NCBI GenBank assembly: GCA_050486225.1 | Contig: JBJHCV010000001.1 | Coordinates: 434,001 to 498,000 of the forward strand | Length of the DNA: 64,000 nt | DNA from: JBBDIX01 sp050486225 | GTDB taxonomy: Bacteria > Actinomycetota > Nitriliruptoria > Nitriliruptorales > Nitriliruptoraceae | Reading direction: 5' to 3' | In this document: piece after piece, positions 38,510 to 47,569 of the stretch | How the letters are laid out: each line of letters begins with the position of its first letter | Position numbering within the stretch: the first letter of the stretch is position 1 | The notes under the pieces: generated by a model | What the model was told of the DNA's origin: nothing | Databases searched by the model: none | What the model saw: the letters and a program-made list of their open reading frames with translations, nothing else | Program-made: the position numbers and the translations under genes

Positions 38510-39361
38510 ATGGATGTGATGACGCCCGAACGCACCCGGTCCGCTGTCGTGGTCAGTGTCGCCAACCAGAAGGGCGGTGTCGGCAAGACGACGACCACCA
38601 TCTCGATCGGAGCCGCGCTCGCCGCACACGGAGTCCGCGTGCTCCTCGTGGACCTCGATCCCCAGGGCAACGCCTCCACCGGACTGGGCCTGCGGGTCGA
38701 ACGTGACCAGGAGAGCACGTACAGCGTCCTCCTGCAGGCGGTGGACATGGCGGATGCCATCGTGCCGACTGTCGTCGACGGCCTCGACGTGCTCCCGTCC
38801 TCGCTCGAACTTGCCGGTGCCGAGGTGGAACTCGTGTCGGCGATGTCGCGCGAGCAACGGTTGCGTCGTGCGCTGGAGAAGGTGGCGGATCGCTACGACG
38901 TCGTGTTCATCGACTGCCCGCCGTCACTTGGTCTGTTGACCATAAACGCCTTCGTCGCGTCCGATCAGGTGCTGGTCCCCATCCAGTGTGAGTACTACGC
39001 CCTCGAGGGTCTCGGCCAGCTCATGCGGACCGTCCAACTCGTGAGCGAGAACCTCAACCGTGAGCTGGAGGTCGGTGGGGTGGTGCTGACGATGTTCGAC
39101 GCACGCACCAACCTCGCCCAGCAGGTGGTGGACGAGGTCCGCGCCTACTTCGGTGACCGGGCGTATCCCACCGTCGTGCCGCGCAGTGTGCGCCTGTCCG
39201 AGGCACCGAGCTACGGACAACCCATCACCGTGTTCGACCCCGAGAGCCGAGGCGCGCAGACGTACGTGCAACTGGCCCGGGAGATCGCGGCACGCCTCGA
39301 TCTGCCGATGCGCGAACCGGAACCACTGGAGGACGAGTCGACGTCAGGAGCACAACCGTGA
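38510..39361 (+). CDS. parA: Chromosome partitioning ATPase ParA
   Basis: A 283-residue deviant-Walker ATPase. ATG 38510 has GGAG five bases upstream. The motif KGGVGKTT (about 20-27) and DLDPQGNASTGLG follow, then FIDCPPSLG and the DNA-binding arginines near PRSVRLSEAPSYG. It binds DNA nonspecifically as an ATP dimer and pulls ParB-parS complexes apart. It overlaps parB by 4 bases. The 189-base gap before it shows no gene. Confidence 0.96.
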   Translation: MDVMTPERTRSAVVVSVANQKGGVGKTTTTISIGAALAAHGVRVLLVDLDPQGNASTGLGLRVERDQESTYSVLLQAVDMADAIVPTVVDGLDVLPSSLELAGAEVELVSAMSREQRLRRALEKVADRYDVVFIDCPPSLGLLTINAFVASDQVLVPIQCEYYALEGLGQLMRTVQLVSENLNRELEVGGVVLTMFDARTNLAQQVVDEVRAYFGDRAYPTVVPRSVRLSEAPSYGQPITVFDPESRGAQTYVQLAREIAARLDLPMREPEPLEDESTSGAQP

Positions 39362-40302
39362 GTGCGCAACGGCGTGGGGGACTGGGCAAGGGACTGGCGG
39401 CACTGATCCCGCAGGAACAGGGCGACGACTCGGCCACGTCTGCGACGTCCGCGGAGGTCCCGGTGTCGAGCATCCGGACCAATCCGCGGCAACCCCGCGA
39501 GGTCTTCGACGACGAGGAGCTCGAGGGGCTCGCGGTGTCCCTGAGGGACGTCGGGATCCTGCAGCCTCTGGTCGTGCGTCCACATCCGGACGGGGACGGC
39601 TACGAGCTGGTCGCGGGGGAGCGACGCCTGCGCGCGGCAGGCATTGCGGGCCTGGAGACCGTGCCCGTCGTGGTGCGGCACACCGAGGACGGAGACCTCC
39701 TCAAGGAGGCGTTGATCGAGAACATCCACCGCGTGCAGCTCAACCCCCTCGAGGAGGCGGCCGCCTACCAGCAGCTGCTCGAGGAGTTCGGGTTCACGCA
39801 GGAGGAGCTCGCGCATCGCCTCGGCCGCTCGCGTCCCCTCGTCAGCAACACGCTGCGCCTGCTCGGTCTGCCTCCGGGTGTCCAGCGTCGGGTCGCCGCC
39901 GGCGTGCTGTCCGCGGGGCACGCCAAGGCACTCCTCGCCCTCGAGACCGTGGCCGAACAGGAGCGCATCGCGGACCGGGTGGTGGCCGAGGGCCTGTCGG
40001 TACGCGCCACCGAGGAACTCGTCCGGGTTCGCCTCATGGACGACTCGACGCCGGCCGGCAAGGGGACCCGGGGCCGCAGCCGCACGCTGCAGGCGCCGGG
40101 CCTGCTCGAACTCCAGGACGACCTCTCCGACGCGCTCGAGGCACGCGTGCGCATCACCATGGGAGCGCGGCGAGGCAAGATGCAGGTCGAGTTCACCTCG
40201 GTCGACGACCTCGAGCGCATCGTGGGGATCATCGCGAACGGACTCGGCGGCCCGGGCCGCGCATCGGTTCGAGCCACCATCCCCGACGACCTGGACGACT
40301 GA
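39358..40302 (+). CDS. parB: Chromosome partitioning protein ParB
   Basis: A 314-residue CTPase clamp. The N terminus LGKGLAALIP is the ParA-stimulating peptide; GERRLRAA (about 87-94) is the CTP-binding/arginine patch; the helix-turn-helix (about 145-175, LAHRLGRSRPLVSNTLRLL) reads parS; and the C-terminal dimer domain (about 245-314) is present. It should load at the parS sites 37606-37655. Its stop faces the rpiA stop 33 bases away. Confidence 0.96.
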   Translation: MSAQRRGGLGKGLAALIPQEQGDDSATSATSAEVPVSSIRTNPRQPREVFDDEELEGLAVSLRDVGILQPLVVRPHPDGDGYELVAGERRLRAAGIAGLETVPVVVRHTEDGDLLKEALIENIHRVQLNPLEEAAAYQQLLEEFGFTQEELAHRLGRSRPLVSNTLRLLGLPPGVQRRVAAGVLSAGHAKALLALETVAEQERIADRVVAEGLSVRATEELVRVRLMDDSTPAGKGTRGRSRTLQAPGLLELQDDLSDALEARVRITMGARRGKMQVEFTSVDDLERIVGIIANGLGGPGRASVRATIPDDLDD

Positions 40303-40335
40303 CCAGGTCGTCGGCGGGGCAGGCGACCCGTCGGG

Positions 40336-41010
40336 TCAGCCGTCCGCTGCGGCCCGCAGGTGCTGGACGTTGCCGTCGTCGTCGCCGAGCAGGGCCAGGT
40401 CGGCCATGCCGAGGAACAACCCCGTGCAGGCGACGCCGGGGATCGCCCGCAGACGCTCGTCCATCGACCACGGGTCGTCGATTCCCCCGACGAACCGGCA
40501 GAAGAGCACCGTGTTGCCGTTGTCCGTGGGTCCGAGACCTCGGTCGTGTGTGGCGACGTCGAACCCGAGTTCCGTCAGGGACCGGGTCACGGGTGCGACC
40601 GCGAAGGGCACCACCTCGACCGGCAGGGGGAAGGAGTCGCCGAGGCGATCCACGAGCTTGTCCACCGTCGCGATCACGACGAACCGGCGGGCCATCGCCG
40701 CGACGACCTTCTCCCTGAGCAACGCACCGCCGCCGCCCTTCACCAGGGACAGGCGAGTGTCGAGTTCGTCCGCACCGTCGACGGCCAGGTCCACCTGCTC
40801 GACGTCCGCAGGCTCGACGAGTCCGATGCCGAGCCGACGGCAGGCCTCGGCCGTCGCTCCTGACGTCGGGATGCCCCGAACGTCCAGTGAACGGTCCGCG
40901 AGGGCGTCCAGGAAGTACGCGACGGTCGAGCCGGTGCCCAGACCGAGGAGCATCCCGTCACTCACCAGATCCGCGGCCGCCTCGGCGGCTGCCTGTTTGG
41001 CCCGGGTCAC
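40336..41010 (-). CDS. rpiA: Ribose-5-phosphate isomerase A
   Basis: A 224-residue sugar isomerase (ribose-5-P to ribulose-5-P). GTG 41010, inside the stop of the HAD gene and preceded by GGAGG, is preferred. Motifs: GLGTGSTV (phosphate binding, about residues 22-29), DGADE and KGGGGALLREK with the catalytic acid and lysine. It is the last gene of the aminotransferase-Ddl-HAD-RpiA run. Confidence 0.94.
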   Translation of the reverse strand: MTRAKQAAAEAAADLVSDGMLLGLGTGSTVAYFLDALADRSLDVRGIPTSGATAEACRRLGIGLVEPADVEQVDLAVDGADELDTRLSLVKGGGGALLREKVVAAMARRFVVIATVDKLVDRLGDSFPLPVEVVPFAVAPVTRSLTELGFDVATHDRGLGPTDNGNTVLFCRFVGGIDDPWSMDERLRAIPGVACTGLFLGMADLALLGDDDGNVQHLRAAADG

Positions 41011-41696
41011 GACTGCCTCCATCTGATCACGAGTTCCGCGAGTTCGCCCAGACCCTCGAGGGACAGGTCCGGGGTGAACCCCTCCGGCGGCTCCTGCAGC
41101 TGCCCCCACGGCCCGCGCCGCAGCCAGCACGTCGACGCGCCGGACACCGCGGCGGGAAGCACGTCGTTGTCCAGGCGGTCCCCGACGTACAGCACCCGTC
41201 CCGCGGGCACGTCGAGACGCGTGTACAGGGCGTCGAAGAACGCCGGATCGGGCTTCTCGTGCCCGAGTTCCTCGGAGGTGACGATGTCGTCGCAGCCGAG
41301 GTCGAGCGCGCGCAGCTGCGCAGTGCGGGACGCCGGCTGGTTGCCGGCCAGCACGAGGGTGACGCCCGCGGCGCGAAGGTCCGTGAGGCAGGCGCGGACG
41401 TCCGGGTGCAGGTCCTGCTCCCCGAGACCTCCCAGGAGGCGTTCGTGCTCGTCGACCAGGGTCTCCCACTCGACGTTCGGTGCGAGGTGGTCGAACACGT
41501 CGTGGTGGTCGCCGCCCTGGCTGATGGCTGCACCGAGCACCGCGGCGAACGTCAGCGGCGTGACCCCGACGAGGCCGGCCCAGACCGCCCACACGCGCGA
41601 CTCGTCGATCACGACCTCCCCGATGTCGAACGCGACGACATCCGGTGCAGGGGGCAGCTCGGGCGCCTCGTCCGGCGCGGCCTGCGGAGTCGCCAT
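41007..41696 (-). CDS. HAD-superfamily phosphatase
   Basis: A 229-residue hydrolase. The nucleophile motif is AFDIGEVVID at about residue 23; the second aspartate of the usual DxD is glycine here, as in YihX-type sugar phosphatases (DLGN), so the general acid is less clear. LAGNQPAS is motif II, KPDPAFF contains the motif III lysine, and GDRLDNDV is motif IV. A cap domain lies between I and II. ATG 41696 overlaps the ddl stop and its stop overlaps the rpiA start. A sugar-phosphate substrate is likely given rpiA. Confidence 0.87.
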   Translation of the reverse strand: MATPQAAPDEAPELPPAPDVVAFDIGEVVIDESRVWAVWAGLVGVTPLTFAAVLGAAISQGGDHHDVFDHLAPNVEWETLVDEHERLLGGLGEQDLHPDVRACLTDLRAAGVTLVLAGNQPASRTAQLRALDLGCDDIVTSEELGHEKPDPAFFDALYTRLDVPAGRVLYVGDRLDNDVLPAAVSGASTCWLRRGPWGQLQEPPEGFTPDLSLEGLGELAELVIRWRQS

Positions 41697-42640
41697 CACG
41701 CGTCGCGCAGCGCGAGGTCGACGAGTCGGACGCACAGGGCGTCGAACTCGATGCCCGCCGCAGACGCGGCCAGTGGCAGCAGCGACGTGCTGGTCAGACC
41801 CGGGCATGTGTCGAGCTCCAGGATCCACGGGACGCCGTCGTGGTCCACGATCATGTCGGCACGCGACACGTGCCGGGCGCCGATGGCGTCGTAGGCCGTG
41901 ACCGCGGTCCGCTCGCACGCCCGGCGGACGTCCTCGTCGAGGCGGGCCGGCACGTGGAACTCGGTGGCACCTGCCGTGTACCGGGCGGCGAAGTCGTACA
42001 CGCCCTCCTTGGGCCGGATCTCCACCGAGGGGAGCGCCTGACCGTCGAGCACCGCGACGGCGACCTCGGTGCCCTCGACGAAGCGCTCGATCAGCACGAC
42101 GTCGGAGAAGCTGAACGCCCCGATGATCGCCTGGGGCAGGCGCGCGCGGTCCTCGACGACCGTCAGCCCCAGCGACGAGCCACCGGTCGCCGGCTTGACG
42201 ACCAGGGGGACGCCGAGCGCCGTGGCCACGCGGTCCACGGCTGCGCTCGCGCCCATGTCTCGGAACGCCTGCTGGCTGAGCGTCACCCGTGCAGGTACCG
42301 CCAGTCCCTGCCGTTCGTAGAGACCCTGGGCGATGGGCTTGTTCCACGCGATGGAGCTGGCGAGCACGTCGGGCCCGGTGTAGGGCAGGCCGACGAGTTC
42401 GAGCAGCGACTGGACCGTTCCGTCCTCGCCGGCAGAGCCGTGCAGCGCGAGGAACGCCACGTCGAACCCACCGTCGTCGAGGATGCCGACTAGGTCCTGG
42501 TCCACGTCGATGCGGGTCACCTGGTGCCCACGGTCCGCCAGCGCGTCGGCAACCCGGCCACCGGAACTGAGGCTGACCTCCCGTTCGAGGGACAGGCCGC
42601 CCGACAGCACAGCGATCGATCGGGTGGGGGAGTCGGTCAC
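41696..42640 (-). CDS. ddl: D-alanine--D-alanine ligase
   Basis: A 314-residue ATP-grasp ligase that makes D-Ala-D-Ala for peptidoglycan. GTG 42640 lies seven bases after the aminotransferase stop with a GAGG site. Motifs: SGGLSLEREVSL at the N terminus, HGSAGEDGTVQ, KPATGGSSLG for ATP, and at the end ILELDTCPGLTSTSL, where the usual Asn of the metal site is Asp. Ddl here lies with rpiA and not with murF, and is the only Ddl in the window. Specificity is by family. Confidence 0.92.
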   Translation of the reverse strand: MTDSPTRSIAVLSGGLSLEREVSLSSGGRVADALADRGHQVTRIDVDQDLVGILDDGGFDVAFLALHGSAGEDGTVQSLLELVGLPYTGPDVLASSIAWNKPIAQGLYERQGLAVPARVTLSQQAFRDMGASAAVDRVATALGVPLVVKPATGGSSLGLTVVEDRARLPQAIIGAFSFSDVVLIERFVEGTEVAVAVLDGQALPSVEIRPKEGVYDFAARYTAGATEFHVPARLDEDVRRACERTAVTAYDAIGARHVSRADMIVDHDGVPWILELDTCPGLTSTSLLPLAASAAGIEFDALCVRLVDLALRDA

Positions 42641-42647
42641 GGCGACA

Positions 42648-43919
42648 TCACCTCGGACGGTCGGAGGGCGAGTCCGGGGCGGACTCGCCATAGACGGAGC
42701 GGACGAGTTCGATCTCCGTGTGCACCAGTTCCGCGAGGCGGACGACGCCCTCGTGGATGCGCTCGACGCTCGGGAAGCTGAAGCACAGGCGGGCCTGGTG
42801 ACCGCCCTGTCCGTCCGCGAAGAACCCGCGTCCCGGCACGTAGGCGACGCGTTGCTGGACCGCGCGGGCGAGCAGCGCCGAGGTGTCGATCGCCTCGGGC
42901 AGGGTGAGCCACACGTAGAAGGCTCCGGTGGGACGGGTCCAGGACACGCCGGGGGGCATCTCGGCCTCGAGCGCGTCGAGCATCGCGACGGCCTTCTGGT
43001 GGTACACCTCGCGGAACCGCTTGACCTGCTCGCGCCACGGCTGGGTGCCCAGCCACGACTCGACGACCATCTGGGTCAGGTTGGGCGGACACAGGTCTGC
43101 GGCCTCGCGGAGCACGATCAGGCGGTCGCGCATCGCACGCGGAACCACGAGCCATCCCGTGCGCACGCCGGGCGCGAAGATCTTGGAGATCGTCCCGACG
43201 TACAGGACCCGGTCGGGGACCATCGAACGCAACGAGGGGTATGTCCGGCCGTTGAAGTCGAGCAGCCCGTAGGGATTGTCCTCGAGGATGAGCAGGTCCT
43301 CGGACTCGGCGAGTTCGGCCAGCTGCTCACGCCGCGAGACCGACAGCGACACCCCTGCCGGGTTCTGGTGGTTCGGGATCGTGTAGACGTACTTCGCGCG
43401 CCGCCCCTCGCGTCGCAGGTTCGCGAGCTGGTCGGCGAGCGCGTCGACCTGCATGCCGTCGGCGTCCATCGGGACGTGCCGCACGTCGGCCTGCAGGCTC
43501 GTGAGCGCACCGATCCCGCCCACGTAGGTCGGGCCCTCTGCCAGGACGATGTCGCCGGGGTCGATCAGGCACGTCGCCACCAGTTCCAGCGCCTGCTGGC
43601 CGCCGATCGTGACGATCATGTCGTCGGCGTGGCCGGGCACGCCCTCCTCCCGCATGACGTCGACCAGCAGTTCGCGGAGTGGCCCGCGGCCCTGACCGGT
43701 CCCGTACTGCAGGGCGGTCGCGCCGTGGTCGCGGATGACGCCGGCGACGACCGCTTCGACGGCCTCCATGTCGAGCTCCGACGTGGCCGGCATGCCACCG
43801 GCGAACGAGACCACCTCGGGGCGTGAGGCCACCGCGAACAGGGCCCGGATCTCGGACGCGCTCATGCCACGGACGCGCGTCGCGTAGCGCGCGAGGTACG
43901 GGTCCGTGTCGAGGCGCAC
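42648..43919 (-). CDS. PLP-dependent class I/II aminotransferase, LysN-like
   Basis: A 423-residue fold-type I aminotransferase. GTG 43919 is the most likely start. Features: SFAGGMPATSELD near the N terminus, YGTGQGRGPLRELL, the tyrosine/aspartate pocket IPNHQNPAG, and the PLP-binding lysine in GTISKIFAPGVRTGW (about K248). It resembles 2-aminoadipate/multi-substrate transaminases that share a fold with MocR regulators but lacks their HTH. The substrate is unknown; coupling to ddl suggests an amino acid linked to the cell wall. Confidence 0.88.
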   Translation of the reverse strand: MRLDTDPYLARYATRVRGMSASEIRALFAVASRPEVVSFAGGMPATSELDMEAVEAVVAGVIRDHGATALQYGTGQGRGPLRELLVDVMREEGVPGHADDMIVTIGGQQALELVATCLIDPGDIVLAEGPTYVGGIGALTSLQADVRHVPMDADGMQVDALADQLANLRREGRRAKYVYTIPNHQNPAGVSLSVSRREQLAELAESEDLLILEDNPYGLLDFNGRTYPSLRSMVPDRVLYVGTISKIFAPGVRTGWLVVPRAMRDRLIVLREAADLCPPNLTQMVVESWLGTQPWREQVKRFREVYHQKAVAMLDALEAEMPPGVSWTRPTGAFYVWLTLPEAIDTSALLARAVQQRVAYVPGRGFFADGQGGHQARLCFSFPSVERIHEGVVRLAELVHTEIELVRSVYGESAPDSPSDRPR

Positions 43920-44042
43920 GATCGGTGCTCGATGGGCGGCAGATGGGGCGGGCCGGCAGGAGCCGGACCGGCGGGAGTTGCGCGGGTGGGGCAGGCTACG
44001 ATCGAGCGTATCGAGGCTCGGACCGAGGGAGGTGGACGCTGG

Positions 44043-44258
44043 ATGGGTGCCACCGAATCCTGGACGCCGGACCACGATCCCGGTGACGACGACGCAGGCG
44101 TGGACGCGATCCACGCGCCGGTCGGGCCGCCTGCGGACAGGGACGCGCCCACGGCACGTCCCTGGGTGGCCATGGGGGGCTGGCGGCGGGCCGTGGTGGG
44201 TGTCGTGACCGGGTTGGCCGCAGGGCTGGCGATCAGTCGGTGGGTCGACCGCGACTGA
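44043..44258 (+). CDS. Small single-helix membrane protein, unknown function
   Basis: A 71-residue protein from ATG 44043 after GGGAGG and a TACGAT box at 44000. The first 45 residues are rich in Asp, Pro and Ala. A hydrophobic segment (about 48-66, AVVGVVTGLAAGLAISRW) ends with a charged tail (VDRD). It is divergent from the aminotransferase and converges on the amidase gene. No family is recognised, and it may be a spurious call. Confidence 0.5.
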   Translation: MGATESWTPDHDPGDDDAGVDAIHAPVGPPADRDAPTARPWVAMGGWRRAVVGVVTGLAAGLAISRWVDRD

Positions 44259-44288
44259 GTGGTCCCGGCGGCAGGCACCGTCTCACCC

Positions 44289-45368
44289 TCATCGTGCGGG
44301 TTCGTCCATCGGGGTCAGCAGGTAGGTCGACAGCGCGTCGACACAGGCGCGGGCCACGTCGCGCTGGCCCGCACGGCTCGTCAGGAGGGCCGACTCGTCC
44401 GGATTCGTGGCGAACCCCACCTCGACGATGGCCGCAGGCGCCCGGGACTCGCGTAGCAGGGCGGTGGTGGATGGGTGGACCCTGCAGTGGGGGGAACCGG
44501 TCGTCGCCACGATCGCGTCCACCGCCAGTCGAGCGAGCGTGCGGCCCTGTTCCGACACGTGGGCATCGGTCCCGAAGTGGTGGCCGGCGACCCCCCGGGC
44601 CTCGGGGGAGGGATCTCCGTTGACGTGGATGGACAGGATCGCCTCCACGTCCTCCACGTTCGCGTACCGCGCGCGTTGCGACGGACTCGGGGTCGTGCGG
44701 GGACCGCGGCTGAACACGACGTGGGCGCCGAGTGCCGCGAGGCGGCCCTGGACGAGGGTGGCGATGGCCCAGGTGATCTCGTGTTCGGGGGTCCCGTCGA
44801 GGGCGACCGTCCCGGGATGGTCGACGCCGTGCGCCGGGTCGATCATGACTCGGGCACCGGCGAGCGAGTGCCGCCGCTCGCGGCGCAGGCGATCGCGCTC
44901 GTGGACGACGAACGCGGGTGACGCCTGGTGCTGCCGGTGCAGGCGACCGAGCAGGTCGATCGTCTGCGGACCGGCGATCCCGTCGACCGTCATCCCGACG
45001 TTGAGCTGGAAGTCGCGCAGTGCCGCCTCGGTGCGGGCCTCGAACAGCCCGTCGTCGTAGCCCGAGTCGAACCCGAGCCGGTTCAGACGGCGCTGCAGGT
45101 CCCGGACGTCGTCGCCGTGCAGCGGTGGCAGCGTCGCGTACAGGAGCCGGTCGCCGAGCCGGTACGACGCGCCGACCAGCGCGTGCCAGGTGTCGTCACC
45201 GACGATCCCGTCGGCGACCAGCCCCCGCTGCTGCTGGAACGTGCGCACGGCGGCACGCGTCGCGTCACCGAACTCGCCGGGTTCGTCGTCGCACGGCAGG
45301 TCGAGGCCCGCGAGGCGCCGTTGGACGTCCTCGACCTCGGTACCGACCTGCCCGTGACGGATCTCCAC
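44289..45368 (-). CDS. N-acetylmuramoyl-L-alanine amidase with two peptidoglycan-binding domains (CwlM-like)
   Basis: A 359-residue protein. Two PG_binding_1 domains (about 5-65 and 85-145) come first, then an amidase_3 domain (about 172-345) with the zinc ligands visible as IDPAHG (His), EHEITWA (Glu) and SIHVNG (His), and the catalytic glutamate in VEVGFATN. There is no signal peptide, the state of mycobacterial CwlM, which acts inside as a MurA regulator. The position beside trxA-trxB also matches cwlM. Catalytic residues look intact, so a hydrolase role is possible too. Confidence 0.88.
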   Translation of the reverse strand: MEIRHGQVGTEVEDVQRRLAGLDLPCDDEPGEFGDATRAAVRTFQQQRGLVADGIVGDDTWHALVGASYRLGDRLLYATLPPLHGDDVRDLQRRLNRLGFDSGYDDGLFEARTEAALRDFQLNVGMTVDGIAGPQTIDLLGRLHRQHQASPAFVVHERDRLRRERRHSLAGARVMIDPAHGVDHPGTVALDGTPEHEITWAIATLVQGRLAALGAHVVFSRGPRTTPSPSQRARYANVEDVEAILSIHVNGDPSPEARGVAGHHFGTDAHVSEQGRTLARLAVDAIVATTGSPHCRVHPSTTALLRESRAPAAIVEVGFATNPDESALLTSRAGQRDVARACVDALSTYLLTPMDEPAR

Positions 45369-45414
45369 GCGCGGGAGCGTACGCGCCCGCGCGTGGAGCC
45401 CTGCCGGACGTTCG

Positions 45415-45738
45415 TCAGGCGACGAACTCCGCGAGGTCGGAGAGCAGCGCGGCCTTGCCCTTCGCGCCGACGATGCGCTTGGCCGGCTCGCCGTTCTGGA
45501 AGACGAGCAGCGTCGGGATCGACATGATCCCGTACTCGCGGGCGGTCGACGGGTTGTCGTCGACGTTGAGCTTGAGCACCTTGAGCTCCGCCGACTTCTC
45601 CTCGGCGATCTCGTCGACGATCGGGCCGACCATGCGGCACGGACCGCACCACTCCGCCCAGAAGTCGACCAGCACGGGGCGGTCGGACTCGAGGACCTCG
45701 GTGGCCCAGTCGGCGTCGGTCACGGGGGTGGCACCCAT
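45415..45738 (-). CDS. trxA: Thioredoxin
   Basis: A 107-residue cytoplasmic thioredoxin with active site WCGPC (C31, C34) and cis-proline SIPTLLVF. ATG 45738 follows AGGAGA. It lies between trxB and the CwlM-like gene, as in other actinobacteria. It reduces protein disulfides with electrons from TrxB. Confidence 0.96.
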   Translation of the reverse strand: MGATPVTDADWATEVLESDRPVLVDFWAEWCGPCRMVGPIVDEIAEEKSAELKVLKLNVDDNPSTAREYGIMSIPTLLVFQNGEPAKRIVGAKGKAALLSDLAEFVA

Positions 45739-45859
45739 TCGGCTGTCTCCTGTGCGCCCCGGGGGCGCCGTTGAGGTGGGAACCGCGCAGCACTCCTGCA
45801 CGGGGTTGCTGAAGGGAACGTCGGGCCGTGGCCCGGTATTCCCCGGTGGGATCGTCAGG

Positions 45860-46867
45860 TCAGGTGGTCGGTGCGGCGGGGCGGGTCGTCGGGGGTTCGT
45901 GCGCCGCAGCGCCCCCGCCGGCGAGCCAGCGTTCGACGTCGATCGCGGCCCGGCAGCCGGAGCCCGCGGCCGTGATGGCCTGACGGTAGGTGTGGTCCAT
46001 CACGTCGCCGCAGGCGAACACCCCGGGGACGTTGGTGGCGGTGGTCGGCTCCGCGACGACGAGGTAGCCGTCCTCGTCGGTGTCGAGCACTCCCTCGAAC
46101 AGCTGGGTGTTGGGGATGTGGCCGATGGCGAGGAACACGCCGTCGCAGGCCAGTTCGGACTCCTGGCCGTCGGTGTGGCGCAGGGTGACCGACGACACCT
46201 GTCCGTCGGCGCCGTTGATGCGCTCGATCTCGCTGTCGAACACGAACTCGATGCGGTCGTTCTTCATCGCGCGTTCCTGCATGATCACCGACGCCCGCAG
46301 TTCGCTGCGACGGTGGACCACCGACACCTTCGACGCGAACTTCGTGAGGAAGGTGGCCTCCTCCATCGCGGAGTCCCCACCACCCACGATGACCACGTGA
46401 CGGTCACGGAAGAAGAAGCCGTCGCACGTCGCGCACGCCGACACCCCGGAACCCCACAGCTCCTCCTCTCCCGGGACGTCCAGGCGGCGCGGACGCGCAC
46501 CGGTGGCCACGATCAGCGACTCGGTCTGGACCGTCGCCCCCGAGGCGGTCGACAGGGTGAAGGGTCGTGCGGACAGGTCGACGGAGGTCACGTCCTCCGT
46601 CACGAAGTGCGTGCCGAAGCGCTCGGCCTGCGCGCGCATGTCGAGGATGAGCTGTGGTCCCTGGATGCCCTCCGGGAAGCCGGGGAAGTTCTCCACCTCG
46701 GTGGTGAGGGTCAGCTGCCCGCCCGTCGGACCGCCGTCGGTGACCCCCTCGATCACCACGGGTTCGAGGCTCGCTCGAGCCGCGTAGATCGCCGCGGTCA
46801 GGCCGGCGGGGCCCGAGCCGATGATCACGGTCTGATGGACCCTGCCGGTGAGGACGTCGTCGGACAT
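45860..46867 (-). CDS. trxB: Thioredoxin reductase
   Basis: A 335-residue FAD enzyme passing electrons from NADPH to thioredoxin. IIGSGPAG at the N terminus binds FAD, CATC (C145, C148) is the redox pair, IVGGGDSAMEEA binds NADPH, and GVFACGDVMD is the second FAD block. The C terminus has an Ala/Pro-rich tail of about 15 residues. It is followed by trxA after 121 bases. Confidence 0.96.
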   Translation of the reverse strand: MSDDVLTGRVHQTVIIGSGPAGLTAAIYAARASLEPVVIEGVTDGGPTGGQLTLTTEVENFPGFPEGIQGPQLILDMRAQAERFGTHFVTEDVTSVDLSARPFTLSTASGATVQTESLIVATGARPRRLDVPGEEELWGSGVSACATCDGFFFRDRHVVIVGGGDSAMEEATFLTKFASKVSVVHRRSELRASVIMQERAMKNDRIEFVFDSEIERINGADGQVSSVTLRHTDGQESELACDGVFLAIGHIPNTQLFEGVLDTDEDGYLVVAEPTTATNVPGVFACGDVMDHTYRQAITAAGSGCRAAIDVERWLAGGGAAAHEPPTTRPAAPTT

Positions 46868-46963
46868 GATCGTCGCTGCCAGTCGTCGAGGTGGTCGTGA
46901 GGGTGCAGTCCGTGGAGCGTAACGTCACGGTACGTCCGGACATTCCCTCGGAGGCCTACGATC
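46868..46963. promoter_or_regulatory. Divergent promoter region between trxB and the zinc-finger membrane gene
   Basis: TACGAT at 46953-46958 lies six bases before the first GTG at 46964 on the plus strand, which could give a leaderless transcript. The rest of the 96 bases holds the trxB control region, with no recognised operator. Confidence 0.4.
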
Positions 46964-47518
46964 GTGGTGATGGACGAGACCCCGAAGCCTGACACCTGCC
47001 CCCGCGACGGCGTGGAGACGCGTCTGCGCTGCTCGTCGTGTGAGACCCTGATCTGCCCCGAGTGCTGGCAGGACGCCGCCGTCGGGTTCCACTGCCCGGA
47101 CTGCGCGGAACGGCGGACCCAGACCGCGCAGCAGACGGGGGACCGCATCCGAGGCAGCCGTGGGCAGGACACCTCGTCGGCGGGAGACGCCGCGACCATC
47201 GCCCAGAACGTCCGGGTCGGGGGCGTCGGGCTCGGGGCCGCCGTGCTCGGGGGTCTGCTGCTCGGGCCGGTGCTCGTCGCGGGGACGTTCTTCCTGATCT
47301 CCGCCGGGGTCGTCGGGTGGCTCGTCGCGCGAGCCGTGTACTGGGCGGCGGAGGAGGCCTCCACCCCGCTGGTGCGCTCGATGGCCCTGACGCTGGCGGG
47401 ATTCAGTGTCGCCGTCGGATTCGTGTCCGCGGGGGCCCCGCCGGTGCCGGCGAGCGTCGCCCTGCTGGCGTACCCCGCAGCCGTGTGGGGTGGATGGATC
47501 CTCGTGCGTCGGCGGTGA
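46964..47518 (+). CDS. B-box/zinc-ribbon membrane protein, unknown function
   Basis: A 184-residue protein. The N-terminal 50 residues hold a B-box-like zinc finger: CPRDG, CSSCETLICPECW and HCPDCAE, seven cysteines with a histidine, as at the N terminus of actinobacterial rhomboid proteins but without a rhomboid domain here. After a hydrophilic linker come four hydrophobic segments (about 83-180). GTG 46964 is chosen, but ATG 46970 is nearly equal. Role unknown; the fold suggests a protein-binding finger on a membrane anchor. Confidence 0.78.
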   Translation: MVMDETPKPDTCPRDGVETRLRCSSCETLICPECWQDAAVGFHCPDCAERRTQTAQQTGDRIRGSRGQDTSSAGDAATIAQNVRVGGVGLGAAVLGGLLLGPVLVAGTFFLISAGVVGWLVARAVYWAAEEASTPLVRSMALTLAGFSVAVGFVSAGAPPVPASVALLAYPAAVWGGWILVRRR

Positions 47519-47569
47519 CCGAGCCGCCGTTCTCCGCCGTGGGCGCTGGGCCGGTCGCGCCGTGGCCGG

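Noticed and set aside
40650..40675. TTGTCCACC in rpiA and GGTGGACAA in recF (31240) as further DnaA sites
   Set aside because: Single one-mismatch boxes inside coding sequence; not clustered, so not distinguishable from chance.
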